This document shows, piece by piece, positions 1 through 11,295 of a stretch of 64,000 nt of DNA. The position numbers were made by a program, and so were the translations under genes. Each line of letters starts with the position of its first letter. Position 1 is the first letter of the stretch. Source of the stretch: Teratosphaeria epicoccoides (Eukaryota > Ascomycota > Dothideomycetes > Mycosphaerellales > Teratosphaeriaceae); assembly GCA_021401465.1 (NCBI GenBank), contig JADDMT010000015.1:1-64000 (forward strand), written 5' to 3'. The notes beneath the pieces are model-generated. The model made no database searches. It was not told the DNA's origin and worked only from the letters and a program-made list of their open reading frames with translations.

Positions 1-1560
1 CCTATACGAATGGTGTATCCTTCGTCGTAAGAGTCGTAAGTAGTGCCGTGATCTTCGAATAGTTTGCCACAAATCTCCTGTAGAAGTTAGCGAATCCAAG
101 GAAGGACTGTACTTCCTTAACATTAGTCGGCGTAGGCTACTCTTTCACGACCTAGACTTTCTTAGTGTCCATCTTGATTCCATTCCATGCTACTACGTAG
201 CTAAGGAATTGTACTTCCTGCTTATGAAACTCGCTCTTCTGCGGCTTGACCTTCAGTCAGTAGTCCTAGAGTTTCTGAAGTACCTTGCGTACGTGAGTCC
301 TATGTTCTTCGATCGTCTAGGAATAGACGAGGATGTCGTCTAGGTATACAACCACAAAGACGTCGAGGTACTCTCGTAGCACATTGTTGATAAATGCCTG
401 CCATGTGGCCAGGGCGTTTGTCAACCTAAATGGCATGACTATGTACTCGTAGTGCCCGAACCTAGTTCGGAACGCAGTCTTCCATTCTTCGCCTTCCTTA
501 ATTCGAATTCGATTATACGCTCCGGGTATGTTGAACTTCGAGAACTACATTGCTCCTTGTAGGCAGTCCTGTAATTCCGAGAGCAAAGGAAGCGGATAAC
601 TATTCTTTATCATGATGTCGTTTAATCCACGATAATCTACGCAGAGTCGCTAGTTATCTTCCCCCTTAGGCACAAACAGGATCGGATATCCGGCCGGGGA
701 CTACGACTCGCGGATGAAGCCTTTCCGGAGGTTGTCTTCTAGGTATTTCCGGAGAATCTCTAGTTTCGCTACTAACAACGGGCGAACTAATTGCTTCGTC
801 AGTGTCTTGCTAGGGAGTAAGGGTATCCCGTGGTCCTACTCCTAGTGTTCTGGCAGAGCTTCTTAGTCGGGTTCTTCCTCGAAAAGAGTAGCGAACTCTT
901 TATACTCATTAGGTACTATGAATTCGACCTTGACTTCCGATTGCGTTGCTTTAACCCATAGGACGTGTACTTCCTGTTCTGGATCCTTAATAGCGGCTAC
1001 TATCTCGCTTAAAGTCATAGCACATATTTCGATCTTGCCTAGTACGTCGTGCACTACAGGTAGAGGTATCGATCTTGAGAGTTCCGGGAACTGGATCCTC
1101 TCATTCTTCTAGTCGATATAGGGGTTAGCGTTTCTTAGCTATGGCAACCCTAGTACTACATCTGAGCCTAGTGACTCCGTGATGTTAAACTAGAGCATCT
1201 CTTAGTGGCGTCCTATCTGCAGAGGTATCATCTCGGTCTCTTCGTCAACTACTCCTTAGTTGTACGTGACCGGCTTTCTATTAATCGCTTGTAGCGAGAA
1301 AGCATTCGTCTTCGCCTGTAGCTTTATCCTAGCTGTCCTGGCGAACTTAGGCGTCATGAAGATTCTAGTACATCCTGAATCTATTAAGGCCCTAGCTAGC
1401 GTCTCGTCGATGTGCACCTATACTCTAAGGTTGTTCGCGTATCTGGCGCCGATCGCGGCACATCGTTGCAGCCCTGTCTGGTCCGTCCGTAGGTCTAATT
1501 CTGGCGGACCTCGTCGTTTCCTGAATAACTGTCTTCACGGACTAGTTTAGGGATCGTGCG
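1..1560 (-). pseudogene. Ty3/gypsy pol remnant (protease to reverse transcriptase), RIP-broken, runs off left edge
   Basis: Read on the minus strand this is a retropepsin followed by reverse transcriptase. The protease active site reads ALIDSGCT near 1375-1400; a linker with VPNEYKEFATLFEEEPD lies at 863-920; the RT palm appears as SPAGYPILFVPKGED and LCVDYRGLND around 600-720, and VQSFLGFANFYRRFVANYSK at 30-110. Stops interrupt all parts; several sit where Ty3/gypsy proteins carry Gln or Trp and are TAG, the expected product of C-to-T change at CpA on either strand. RNase H and integrase would lie beyond the left edge. It is a dead copy. Confidence 0.9.
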
Positions 1561-1959
1561 GTCTCGGCTTCTTCTCTGAGCGTTACCGTTTTCTGGCCTA
1601 AGAGATCGTTCTCGTTCTTGGCCTCGCTGTTAGTGCGCGGTCCTTGCGTACTCTATCTTTAAATGATAGACTCGGAGTCGTAGCGCTCGTGGAATCTGAA
1701 TACCTTCGTGGGTTAGGTAGCCTCCCTAGGGCGTGAACTCTACCCTGAACGGTACAATTTCTTAGACAACTTTCTGATGCGCGTGAGGTTAAGCTACGAC
1801 TAGTAGTCTCCTTAGGTGTCGTCGCATACGGTCGGCTAGTTTGTCATACTAAAGCTAGTCGACGTGTTGTACTCCATTAATCCATGGGCAAGCCTAAGCC
1901 TATTAGTTCTGTATGATTCGGATAATGTCGAGTCCGATGTCATGCGGCGGCATGGTCCA

Positions 1960-2300
1960 TCGCTCTATGCTCTTCGTCTCGAAAACCTAACCCCTAAGTA
2001 GTACGAAGTACGAAGAGTAGACCGAGTAGAGCTGAGTTAGCTAAGTAGGTGCTAGTAGTATACTAGCAGTATCTTACTAGCTTAGCCTACTCGGCCCTAC
2101 TCCTAGCTACTCGATTCACGGGCTCATTAGCCTTCCTACTCATGCCTACTCGTAGGCGTGCTTATTTAACGGCTTTCTACTCGATCGCTACTTACCTACA
2201 CTCGTACGCTCCTCTGACGTGTACGTCTACTTAGCCCTACTCCTAGCCGTGCAATCCGGCGACAGGCATCACTACCGAGTGTTAGCGATATGCAGTAGTT
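1960..2300 (+). repeat. Repeat module shared in inverted orientation with 15480-15735
   Basis: The block starts with CGTCTCGAAAACC, then GAGTAGACCGAGTAG, a 17-mer near-palindrome at 2051-2067 and many 'ctactcg/cgagtag' words. The same order of landmarks is seen on the minus strand at 15735 down to 15480. It may be an LTR or a non-autonomous element; ends were not resolved. Confidence 0.5.
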
Positions 2301-2990
2301 AGAATGAAACTTGTCTTCAGACTGCCCCCTTACACAGCTCATTCACCGTGACCGTACTAGCTACTACGCCGCCGTCTCTGCGCTGTAGGCAGTCTCCGAA
2401 GCCTTCCATAGTCGACGGCTGTAGCTTGTAAGTCGTCTATATCCTCCTATGCCTTTCCTCATACGCTTGGAGGCGCATCTAGTCCGCAACCCATTCGACG
2501 ATCTTGTCTTCGACCTCCACGCTCTCTAACATTCCCTTATACTTCTTGATTGCTAGAAACCGAAGTCGAGGCAGCCGAGTAGCTATAACAGTCATGTAGA
2601 GTACGAACTGCTTAGAGTACACGAAACTGCAGAGGTCCGCATTAATGTCATCTGAATTCCGGTAAATACATACACACCTGCCCGCCATGTCAGTAGCAGC
2701 TAAGCAGCCACTACGACCAAAATATGCTACTGTCGAATCACATCTACCTGCTATTGCCGTATCAAATCAGTAGGGACTGCAGCTCTTACTAGCATGCTAG
2801 TCTCACAGGAGCTAAGAAACAAGTAAACCATAAGTAATACTATCTCCGCTAGCTCGCCAGACTTCAGGAAACACGGCTAGACCCCTGTTTAGAACACTAC
2901 TATGTCTCCACGCCCGCCTGCTCGCTAGCCGACCATAGCCTCAGAAACGTGTGTCGAGATACACATATGCACTTGTTAGCGCATCTCGTT
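2301..2990. other. RIP-type sequence without a recognisable gene
   Basis: Stop-rich in all frames. A 69-residue open stretch on the minus strand at 2479-2688 has no family I recognise and could be a scrap of a decayed gene. Nothing else can be supported here. Confidence 0.4.
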
Positions 2991-2994
2991 CCTC

Positions 2995-3775
2995 TGCACG
3001 TAGTACTAGACGATGAACGGCTTGTTCATTGTGCCATTCAAAGTAGCCAAGTTGTTGTAGGCTCCTGCGACGACGTCGCCGAACTCGCCCCGTAGACGCT
3101 GTCTAAACTGTGGAGAGAACTCGTCATACGATGGCTCTATGTCGTATGTATTCTACAGGCCTTAGTAGAATGCCTAGGTGTACTAGTCTTCTGTCTTGTA
3201 CTCGACATTGACCTTCTTTTAGCCTGACTGATTAGCGTCTTCTGTCTTCATCACAATGAAGACGACCTTCCCATTCCTTTTGCTCCTAAACACACGGACC
3301 CCCCTAAAACTCATCTAAGGGGCGTTAGGGGTCCCATTGTAACCGACGACGATTAGCCCGCCGAAGAAAAGCTCATGTGCACCTAGCGGTCTAGTGAGTA
3401 GCACTCCGAACACCTTGTTCGTGATTAGGGGCAGTACACTGTTAGCCCGCTCCCTTGTCGCGCGACTCGCTATGTCCTCCCCTTCAAAGATCTTCTTAAA
3501 CGGCAGGATTTTGACGCGTCTAGTAAACATGAAGTCAGTGACTAGTCGTCATATCTCAGGGTTAACTGCATACTCATTCCTATTCTAGGTTAGCCGCCTA
3601 GCGCAGCTGTCCTTGTAGTTGTTATGCTAGTCGATTATCTGGCAATTCTTGCCGTAGTAGGCTACTGCCTGACATGGGCACATCTTGAGCGGGCTGTCGA
3701 TGCCACAATTAGCGCATTAAGCGACTGTGCTAGCTATTGTCTCGAATAGTAAGATAGAGGGTTGATTGATGTTGC
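2995..3775 (-). pseudogene. RIP-broken gene with MYND-type zinc finger
   Basis: The minus-strand reading begins with CANCGID at about 3700-3725, then CPCQAVAYYGKNCQIID, a TAG, HNNYKDSC. This spacing fits a MYND finger (CxxC, CxxC, Y-C/Y, CQ, W, H, C), with TAG where the family has Trp. Downstream, the segment at 3315-3530 reads GEDIASRATRERANSVLP and continues through GGLIVVGYNGTPNAP, then further stops. I do not recognise the rest. MYND fingers mediate protein contacts and are not transposon domains, so this looks like a host-type gene caught by RIP. One expected Cys appears as Tyr, which could itself be decay. Confidence 0.55.
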
Positions 3776-4580
3776 TACTACTTGTGTGTATCAGGCAAGT
3801 CTTCGAAGTTAGTTGATGTAATCGGTAAAGAGTTAAAGTAGAAGAGCAGTAGTAGATATAGATATCCCTTGCTGCCGAGTGCATGTGCTGCCGCCTAGCT
3901 AGCGCACATGAGGCGCTCGTAACTGCCGTCTAGATCAGTTAGCTGCCACGTGCCGCTATGTGCCACATGCAGGTAGTTATCGCTCTTAACAAAGAAGCAG
4001 CAAACATGGCGACATCTATCCTATGCAGCTATGTCTGCCGAGTGCACATGCCGCCGTCGAGCTAGCGTTAGTGTGACTATGTCGCGGTTGCTACCATTCC
4101 TAATGCCTCCGTATAGTAGTAGATAAGGTCCGTAGGTCGCAACCACGAGGATCATTTTTTACTGCCTTTCGAGGCAGAATCGCCTGATATCGTGCCTTCT
4201 TCATTTAGTCATGTGCCTAGGCAGCAGTGTGTAATATTTAACCGAATCTGTGACAGCGTCGCGTGCCTTCTGTTTCTGACCATTTTTCAGGCAGTAGCGT
4301 CATGTGCCTTCCATTTCTGGTCATTTTTCAGGCAGAAGCTAATGATGTGACGATGCAACGTGTGCGGTTAGCGACCATGCAGAGCACATGACCCATAGCT
4401 ACTAAAATACAAAAGAAGCTCGGTGCTCCAAACTTCTTTCTTTCAAACAACTACCTTATCTAGTACTCGGCTTCTTCTTTAGCATCTATACAGATACTAG
4501 CACACCGACAATACCACAGCATGTAAGCATTATATGCTCGTATGACGAGACTATAAACTGACGCGCTAGTAGAATCCAAA
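3776..4580. other. Non-coding RIP-type sequence with a short tandem repeat
   Basis: No coding family is visible. It contains a degenerate tandem repeat (see 4191-4340) and several related words such as TGCCGAGTGCACATG around 3870-4060. It probably represents decayed repeat or the 5' flank of the following methyltransferase remnant. Confidence 0.4.
4191..4340. repeat. Degenerate short tandem repeat, about 41-nt period
   Basis: The word GTGCCTTC followed by a T-rich stretch and TTTTTCAGGCAG recurs at 4263 and 4304, with a more diverged copy beginning near 4191. Confidence 0.6.
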
Positions 4581-4586
4581 CCTACT

Positions 4587-5375
4587 ATGTCGACGAATCC
4601 GACCCTAGACCTAGAGCCGGCGATCGGTGTGGGTTCTGAGCACGCTAAGTTCGCGGCCGACTACGTCCGCGATACTGTCTAGGCATCAGAAGCCGCCGTC
4701 GCGCTGCAGAAGGCATATCCGGACTTCGATGCCTACGAGGATCTCGTTGACCACGCCCCTTAGGTAGAGCATCGAGCTAGGCACAAGGTGCTCGACGTCG
4801 CATGCGGCGGTAGCCTGATTAGGCTCCTAGCGAGTGCAAAGCTAGCTGCGCTAGATAGTGTATACTTCCTGGACTTCTGTGCTAAGATGCTAGATAAGAG
4901 CTAGTAGTATGTGTTGTAGCTAGGCCTTAGAGGCAATACTGTTACTAACTAATCTTTAGTACCATGCGGGACTACTAGGGAAGCGTGGACTCGTAGCGCT
5001 TTATCTAGGCGAGGCTCGGTCGCACCCCCACAGCTAGCATCAAGCAGGCTGCTAGATGCCCTGACGGCTTTTAGATAGTATTTGCAAAGGGCGTGCTAGA
5101 GATGTTCGAGCTATAGGTCTATTCGGGGCTAATCCGCTAGCTGCGCGAGCTAGTTAGTGACAACGGCTGGCTAATCTTGGATTGGAAGGAGCCTGCTCCT
5201 AGCTAGCAGCTACTCTTGCACCGACTAAGCGAGGCTACTTCTATGGCCTATCAAGAGTACACTATAAGAGACTAGGCCTTGTTGCCATCGCGCATTCAGA
5301 ATGTTTAGCACCCCGCCCTACTAAGTCCTGGCTTTGACCGTCTAATCACGTAGTACACCATGATCGCTAGCTAGG
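4587..5375 (+). pseudogene. RIP-broken SAM-dependent methyltransferase
   Basis: From an ATG at 4587 the frame reads acidic N-terminal sequence, then HKVLDVACGGSLIRLL near 4770-4830, a class I methyltransferase motif I, then VYFLDFCAKMLDKS, the usual acidic loop after strand 2. After a frame change there follows RELVSDNGWLILDWKEPAP at about 5140-5200, which resembles motif IV-V of small fungal methyltransferases, and SPGFDRLIT. The frame change lies in a stretch with a good branch site (TACTAAC) and TTTAG acceptor at about 4940-4959, so an intron is likely. At least eight TAG stops interrupt it. It is not a transposon gene; substrate unknown. Confidence 0.65.
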
Positions 5376-5380
5376 ACGAA

Positions 5381-5880
5381 TTGGCGAGAGCGCGGAGATC
5401 TATGCTTGCTTTCTTCGCTAAGCCTAGTGTAGCAAATGAGGTGTCCCTCTACGCAGACTTTCTGACCTACTACCCGACGGATCAGTTAACTGCTCTCTAC
5501 GGCTTATTCGTCGAGCGAGCAAGAACCCGTGTCAGCCATCTAACCGCGGCGTTAGAGGTCAAAGTCGACATGGCGCGGCGTGAATAGCTTAATGGCAAGA
5601 TTAGTAGTACTGCTCCTAGGCAGAGGGGTTTCCGGGTCGAGCTCTCATACACTCTCCTCATTAAGCCCATGGTTACGATATCTCTTAATCAAGTTAAACG
5701 GGAATTGTCGCGCACAGAGAGACGTGCGCTAGAACGACAGGTAGCGAAGGCTCTGCAGAAAGGGCAGTAAATGTGCGAGGTAGATAAGCTAGCTAGCTGC
5801 CTGGACGCTAGCTAGTAGAGAGATGTGTATGCGATGAGAGACTTTCGGCTAGTAGCACTGACTACTAATCCTGCAGCATG
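5381..5880 (+). pseudogene. Decayed ORF of unknown function
   Basis: An open stretch at 5381-5587 and its in-frame continuation read a helical, Arg/Leu-rich protein (for example RRSMLAFFAKPSVANEV and RTERRALERQVAKAL) broken by TAG and TAA. It could be the tail of the methyltransferase gene or a separate gene. No family recognised. Confidence 0.35.
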
Positions 5881-5929
5881 ACTAATAAGTAGTTATGCAC
5901 ATAGGTAGAAGACCTGCTTCCGGCCGCAG

Positions 5930-6240
5930 CAGGCGGTAATTCATGACTTTCTTGAGAACTTACTAAGCATCTACCTCTTGGCAACGTGCCTGCCGTCGAA
6001 AAGAAGCTCGCAGCCGTCATTGCTAAACACGAGTTTCCCTTTCTCAAGGTTAGTAGCCGCGATTCTGACTAATCATACATACATATGCTAACTAGTTGTG
6101 TTTCTAGCTCCTAGCCGAGCTTCGCAACAGGATCTACGAAGGAGTCATCGTGTCGCCTACCCCGATTAGCATCATGTTCAACTACGGCACGGGTCAGCTA
6201 AGTGGCTAAGTCGTCAAGTCCACTAGCGCTAGCTAGAAGA
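5930..6240 (+). pseudogene. Fragment of an 'LPAELRNRIYE'-type fungal protein, RIP-broken
   Basis: Exon-like sequence KKLAAVIAKHEFPFLK at 5995-6048 is followed by an apparent intron 6049-6107 (starts GTTAG, contains GCTAAC, ends TTTCTAG) and LLAELRNRIYEGVIVSP. The motif PFLxLPAELRNRIYE is very common in Dothideomycete proteins with an F-box-like helix. Stops flank it. The function of that family is largely unknown. Confidence 0.5.
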
Positions 6241-6484
6241 ACTACGTGCTAGGAGCCCTCCTTGCGGCGTGCTACCTTTATCGAGCTTACTAGTATAGCA
6301 TTCGTTGCGCATGTCATAATCGTTTACGTTTGTTTCTCCTCGATTAGTCCTAAGTAGAGCTGCTAGCGACGCCACGCTTGAGCGATAGCGGCCCTTCCTT
6401 GCTAGTAGCCGCAATATCGCGCTCCTTAGCTGTATTTAGGCGATGTAGCTTGTGTTTAGTTACTACCCTAGACTCTTGTTCCTC
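6241..6484. other. No gene recognised
   Basis: Stop-rich sequence between the plus-strand fragment and the minus-strand transposase end. Confidence 0.4.
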
Positions 6485-9300
6485 CTAGTCCGCATTGTAT
6501 ATGAAGTTGTAGGTCTCAAAGTCAGCAGTGTTGTTAATGTACATGTCACATCGGCCGGAGGTGTTATATTCGTCCGTTAGCATAACGTAGATGCTATAGT
6601 AGACGCTAGTAAGCCCGTAGATGCGGCGACCTTGCAGAGTACCTTCCTGTAGGCTAGAACGCATCGCTGTGATTACCGTCATGCCATGAACATCGTCTGC
6701 TCTTCTAGCTAGATCTTTCGGCTAGAATAGGTCTACGAACACACCTGTGTAGGTCGGACGTTTATTGTGTGCTAGTATTGTGTAGTTATAGCCGTCTACT
6801 ATGACGCGCGATTTCTTGTCTTGGAAGGTTACGACATACAACAGGCGAGTAGGCAGCCGGCCCTCGAAGGCGACGACTAGGTCGATTTGTCTATTAACGC
6901 CGGCAGTCTTGTCCGCAACTAGCGGCACTTCGTACTCCTAGACCTAGAGCTAGTCGTTATGGCGATTGTCCTGGATTCCTTGCTAGTTCGGGGTACATCT
7001 AACGACGTCCGGCTTAGTTGCAGATGGATCGTCAGGATCCTTATGATGCATCTTCTAGCACTGTATACTAGCATGGAAAGATACATCTAAATCGTCGACC
7101 TAATCCGGTCTTCCCTCGATCCTGTCAGGATTAAGACGCATTGTATTCGACGTCGATGTTGTATTAGATGACGCCCGGCACTCTCTGACAAATACTGTAG
7201 TAGCATGACGGAAGTAAGGCCCTACCTCTAGCCCTATGTGTGCTACTACATTACTAACTGTCCTCTATATGTCTCTACCTAGTAACGATTAGCTAGATCT
7301 TGGCCTTCGCTAGCTAAGGAAGGCTTCGACATCCTTCTACTCTGTCGGTTAAGGCACTTCGCGCTCCCGAGCCTCTCGACGTTCGGCCTTAGTCTGCTGC
7401 TAGAACGTTAGGCTAGTATCAAAGAATGTGAGCATAGTAATCTTTCACCAGAAGTGCTCCATAATTTGGTCCTCCTATCCGTTCTTCTTGTTAGTCAATT
7501 TGAATAGCTTCTTGACGTATTCGACATGCTTGTGTTCGAAGTGGCTAGTGTCGAGGTCTAGCGCGTTGCCGAAGAGCCGTATCATGTCTACGTAGTGTGT
7601 AAGGGCATGAAACTTAGGAAAATTGAAGTGCCCTTACGGTTCACACACATTGGCTACTGTCTTAGGCTCCTCCGCTCGCTCTGTCTGCGCTTTCTTCTTT
7701 CTCAGCTCTCCTTTGCTTATGCGGTACTCCCTAAACTCTTCTTTATACTAGTTACATCGGAACAGGGCGAGGACTATGAACCGAAGCGTTTCGCTATTAT
7801 GTGAAGGATATTGCGCCAACTAAGAGAAGTCTACTATCGCCCGCAAGAACCGGATAGCGCTATGTGCCTTAGCCTCTTCTAACAGTGGCACGAAGACTAG
7901 GAGCAACTGTCGCAGCACACTCTTCTGCTCCTAGCCTGTCTATTAGCTTACTGCGGACATCTAGCCAAACACCCGGAGGTTCCTAAATGCAGGCACCGCC
8001 GCGAAGCGACAGTCGATAATGACATCTAGTTAATAATCCACGACAGTCTTGCCTTTGTTACTCTTTCTTGCCGCTTTATGCTAGCCCTCGGCTTGTAGGA
8101 GTGCCGCTCTAGCTCGCTTCGAAGACAGAGGCAGTCGACTCTTAAGCAAATCTCGCGTCTAATCTATGACGTACATCAATACGCCCTTAAAGAGTTAGTA
8201 GAGCACGTCTACTATTAGCGTCTTGTAGATATTTAGGCTAGGGTACCTGAATGCGAAGTTTAGTAGGTCGTGCACGTAGCTGCCCTAGTCCTTCTTCGCC
8301 GCTCGCTAGAGCATGATTTGTATTTGCGTGTCCTTATGTATCCGCCATAGCGTAACTGCTTCGAGGTCTTCGCGTTTTTCTAGATCGATTATACATATCG
8401 TGTAGTAGCGGTTGTTCTTCACGCCTGTGATTATTACCTGTTCTTAGTAGTCGCTCGCGTATACTGCGATATTTAGGAAACATCGCCGTGTCTCGCTATC
8501 CGCACACAAGACGTCGAGGCCCTCGCCCGCGGCGAGCTTAGCAATAGGGTCGAACATTGTCTTCATGCAGCAATGGTATAGCTCGTCCCTGATGCTTCCT
8601 TTCCCGCCTTTGACTACTAGTAGCATCGCTAGGAGCACGCTGCCTAGTCGATGGTTAGAGTTACGAACCGATCTAGGTAGGTTGCTAATTGTCAAGTACA
8701 CCGGCCATGCGATCAGGTCACCTTGATGATTAGTAACCTGTGTCTTGTCACTAGCAAGAATCAGTGGCATAATTGTCGCTCTGTCTATTCTAAGCTCTTT
8801 CTGTTTGTCCTACTACTAGTCTGCAGAGGCCATGTCCTGATAGATCCGCCTAGGCGGGTCATCTAGAGTCTCGAGGTAATAAGGCGCGTACATGAGATCA
8901 TTCCTGAAACCCTTGTGCCCTATAAGAAAGCGCATAACGTCTTCGACTTTCCGGTGCCTTAGAGGCACTGTCTTAACACTAGAGGTCGACTATGGAGATT
9001 CTAATTCGATGTTTGTAATGCTCTAATTTGCAATGAATAGTAGTTGGCGGGCACTCACTTCTCGGATCTTGTCCTTAAGCTCTACGCCTGACCGAAAGCT
9101 AAGTAGTTCGTGGATCTTCTGCAGCCGGGGATTCTTGAATAACCGATCGATAGCGTTGCTCGAAATGCCTTCGTGTGAGAGCTAGTATGCGAATGCTACA
9201 TCTGCATCACTTTAGAAGAAGGCACGGCCCTATTCGTTAAGTTCCTCATCTGTCTGTTTGTTAGACCTAGTCAAGGTTATTACTAACTTAGTAGGATTGC
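6485..9300 (-). pseudogene. Plavaka-type (CACTA superfamily) transposase, RIP-broken
   Basis: The minus strand carries three long open stretches in one common frame (8770-8444, 6928-6722, 6682-6485), joined by sequence broken mainly by TAG. The segment MPLILASDKTQVTNHQGD and the following AWPVYLTISNLPRSVRN at 8680-8770 match the core of Plavaka transposases as I know them, and LDVLCADSETRRCF, then NIYKTLIVDVLY, fit the downstream order. The C-terminal part reads FQDKKSRVIVDGYNY. The N-terminal region extends toward 9815 (an ATG reading MDLRPDEKYASDLN) in a different frame, so an intron or frameshift is likely. Terminal inverted repeats were not found by eye. Confidence 0.7.
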
Positions 9301-10700
9301 GGCTCAACGTACACTTTGATTAGCCTGCCCGCCGTGAGACTACCTACGCCGAAAGGTGTCCGCTTGTACGGTTGCTCGCACCTAGTAGACGACAGCCTAC
9401 TAGCGCGCATATGGATTAAAGCCGAGCTATGCTCGCTCGTGACGCCGTGTAGCCTACCCGTTTAGCTGCTATTCGTGTCTCCATACCGTCCATCCAGAGA
9501 TGTGGCGTCTCTTGTGAATGCTGCTAGGTCGTCGTAGAGACTAAGCGCGTCGATGTCACCGCTGTCATTGTCGATTGCCCTAGCCGTCGCTGCTATCTCT
9601 TTCTCTTGCATGTGAGCCTCATTAAACACAGGCTCGACGACTGTGACTAGTTCCTCGTTTGCAACATACTGCCTATCTACTCCCGCAGCATCGTCGACTA
9701 ATGCCCCCTCCTTGTAGGCGAGGACATCGTCTGCTAATTAAGTTTTGACTCTGTCGTTCGAGTCTAAGGAGATGTTCAAATCTGACGCGTATTTCTCGTC
9801 GGGTCTAAGATCCATAGTGCTCTGATTAATGAAGTGCTAAAACTTCGCCACTATGCAGGTAGGAACATGCTAGGCATGACTACTATGACCTTTTAATGCC
9901 TTGCCGCAGCCTGTGTAGTATAGTATGCGCTATGAAGCCATCGTCGACGTAGTGTGTTACAAAGGCTATGGCGCTCATAGACGCGTTAATCACTATAAAC
10001 ACCCGACCCCTAGAAAGGTGCGCGTGCCGCGCGGGTAGCTGATTGCCGCTCGGACGGTTCATCCTGTCAGCTAGCTATGCGTGGTTAGGGTTAGTGTTTA
10101 GGTTGATAGAAGAATCGAGTGTTATTAGAGTGTAGTAGTAAAGGAGGGCCTAGAGTAGACGAAAATGGATGTGCCGGGAGTATACTAGCGGCAGTTATAT
10201 TGGCTAACTCATTCTGTCGATCGCAGGCAGTACGAGCGCTATTTTGGCCGGGAAATCCCGAATTTCGAGTAGTTTCATATATAAATCTAAAGTGTATAGT
10301 ATTCATATGCACAGAGTTATACCCTCTATTACTAGCGGCTTAGATGTGTAGCGTAGACGTAGTAGGAGTGCCGCTAGTATACTACTAGCAGTCGTTGTCT
10401 GTCGATTGTAAGGGTTTAAAACGTGTAGTAGCAATCTATAGGTCGGACCTTGACGTAGTAGTAGTAGACGTACCGCTAGTATACTACTAGCATTTAGTAG
10501 TCGTCGAGTACATTCGAACAGACGAGATGATCGGTGTTATGCATATACTCTATCAGATAAGGTGCTTGTATAGTCGCTATCTGAAACGATACTGCTCGCG
10601 CACGACTACTAGCATTACTCTATCACAAGATTGCAGTCAAACCCTAGTTAATCTGTCATCTTACGCTAGCCTGCGCAGCCCGTACGATCCTATGCCTCTC
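9301..10700. other. Upstream part of the transposase region and repeat debris
   Basis: Possible 5' exon of the Plavaka gene up to 9815; beyond that only short open stretches and two copies of the 17-mer palindrome (10373, 10475). No independent gene can be supported. Confidence 0.4.
10373..10491. repeat. Two direct copies of a near-palindromic 17-mer
   Basis: GCTAGTATACTACTAGC occurs at 10373-10389 and 10475-10491, each preceded by a 'tagtag..gt(g/a)cc' word. Further copies or reverse complements occur at 2051-2067, 14757-14773 (one mismatch) and 15532-15548. Confidence 0.8.
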
Positions 10701-10709
10701 TACTCGCCC

Positions 10710-11250
10710 TGATCACCGCGCATGGTATTAATGAAGTCGTCCCTAGTCTGCTAACAGTTCATAGTCTACTCTCCGAATTGGCTCTATAGCGCAACCTAGT
10801 AAAATCTCATTGCCTCTGTTAATCGCGCCAACTGCATCAATCTAGTGCGACTAACCCTACTACAGGCTTGCCTAGTCGACTACTGTTTTAAGTTGTCATC
10901 TAGTATCGTGATGGCGTTAGCAGGTGCAAGAGTTACGCTACTCTCAATTTTGTTCACGGTCGATATAAGCAACTAAGGGTCGTCTTAGTAGCCTTTAACA
11001 ATGGGATTAGTAGTCACGAAGTCCCCTACAATCATGGCCTTATCTTTCGACCTGTAATCTAGCCCGATGAACCTATCTATCTTGTTGAATCTGTCTAGGA
11101 TGTGACCGTTCTCTACTACCTACTAGAGATACTAGTCAAAGTCAGTACATGTTAGGCAAGGAAACGGTTGCCTTCTAGGCATAGGCTCGAGTATCCTGTT
11201 CCTATATGCGTGTCTTAAGTGCCACAATTATTAGGACCCTAGCGTCTAGA
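10710..11250 (-). pseudogene. SNF2-type helicase C-terminal remnant, RIP-broken
   Basis: On the minus strand one frame reads VENGHILDRFNKIDRFIG, then KAMIVGDFVTTNPIV, then LLISTVNKIESSVTLAPANA followed by ITILDDN, and after a TAG RQACSRVSRTR. This resembles motifs V-VI of SNF2 helicases (loss of a canonical G-rich loop, then 'AxxxIxLD' and 'QAxxRxxR'). Stops are TAG or TAA at positions that suit Gln. Such helicase fragments are common in repeats of this fungal class. The N-terminal ATPase half is not visible. Confidence 0.45.
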
Positions 11251-11295
11251 TCATGCCTGCTACAGATAGTGTCGTAGCGGACTAGAAGATAGACA

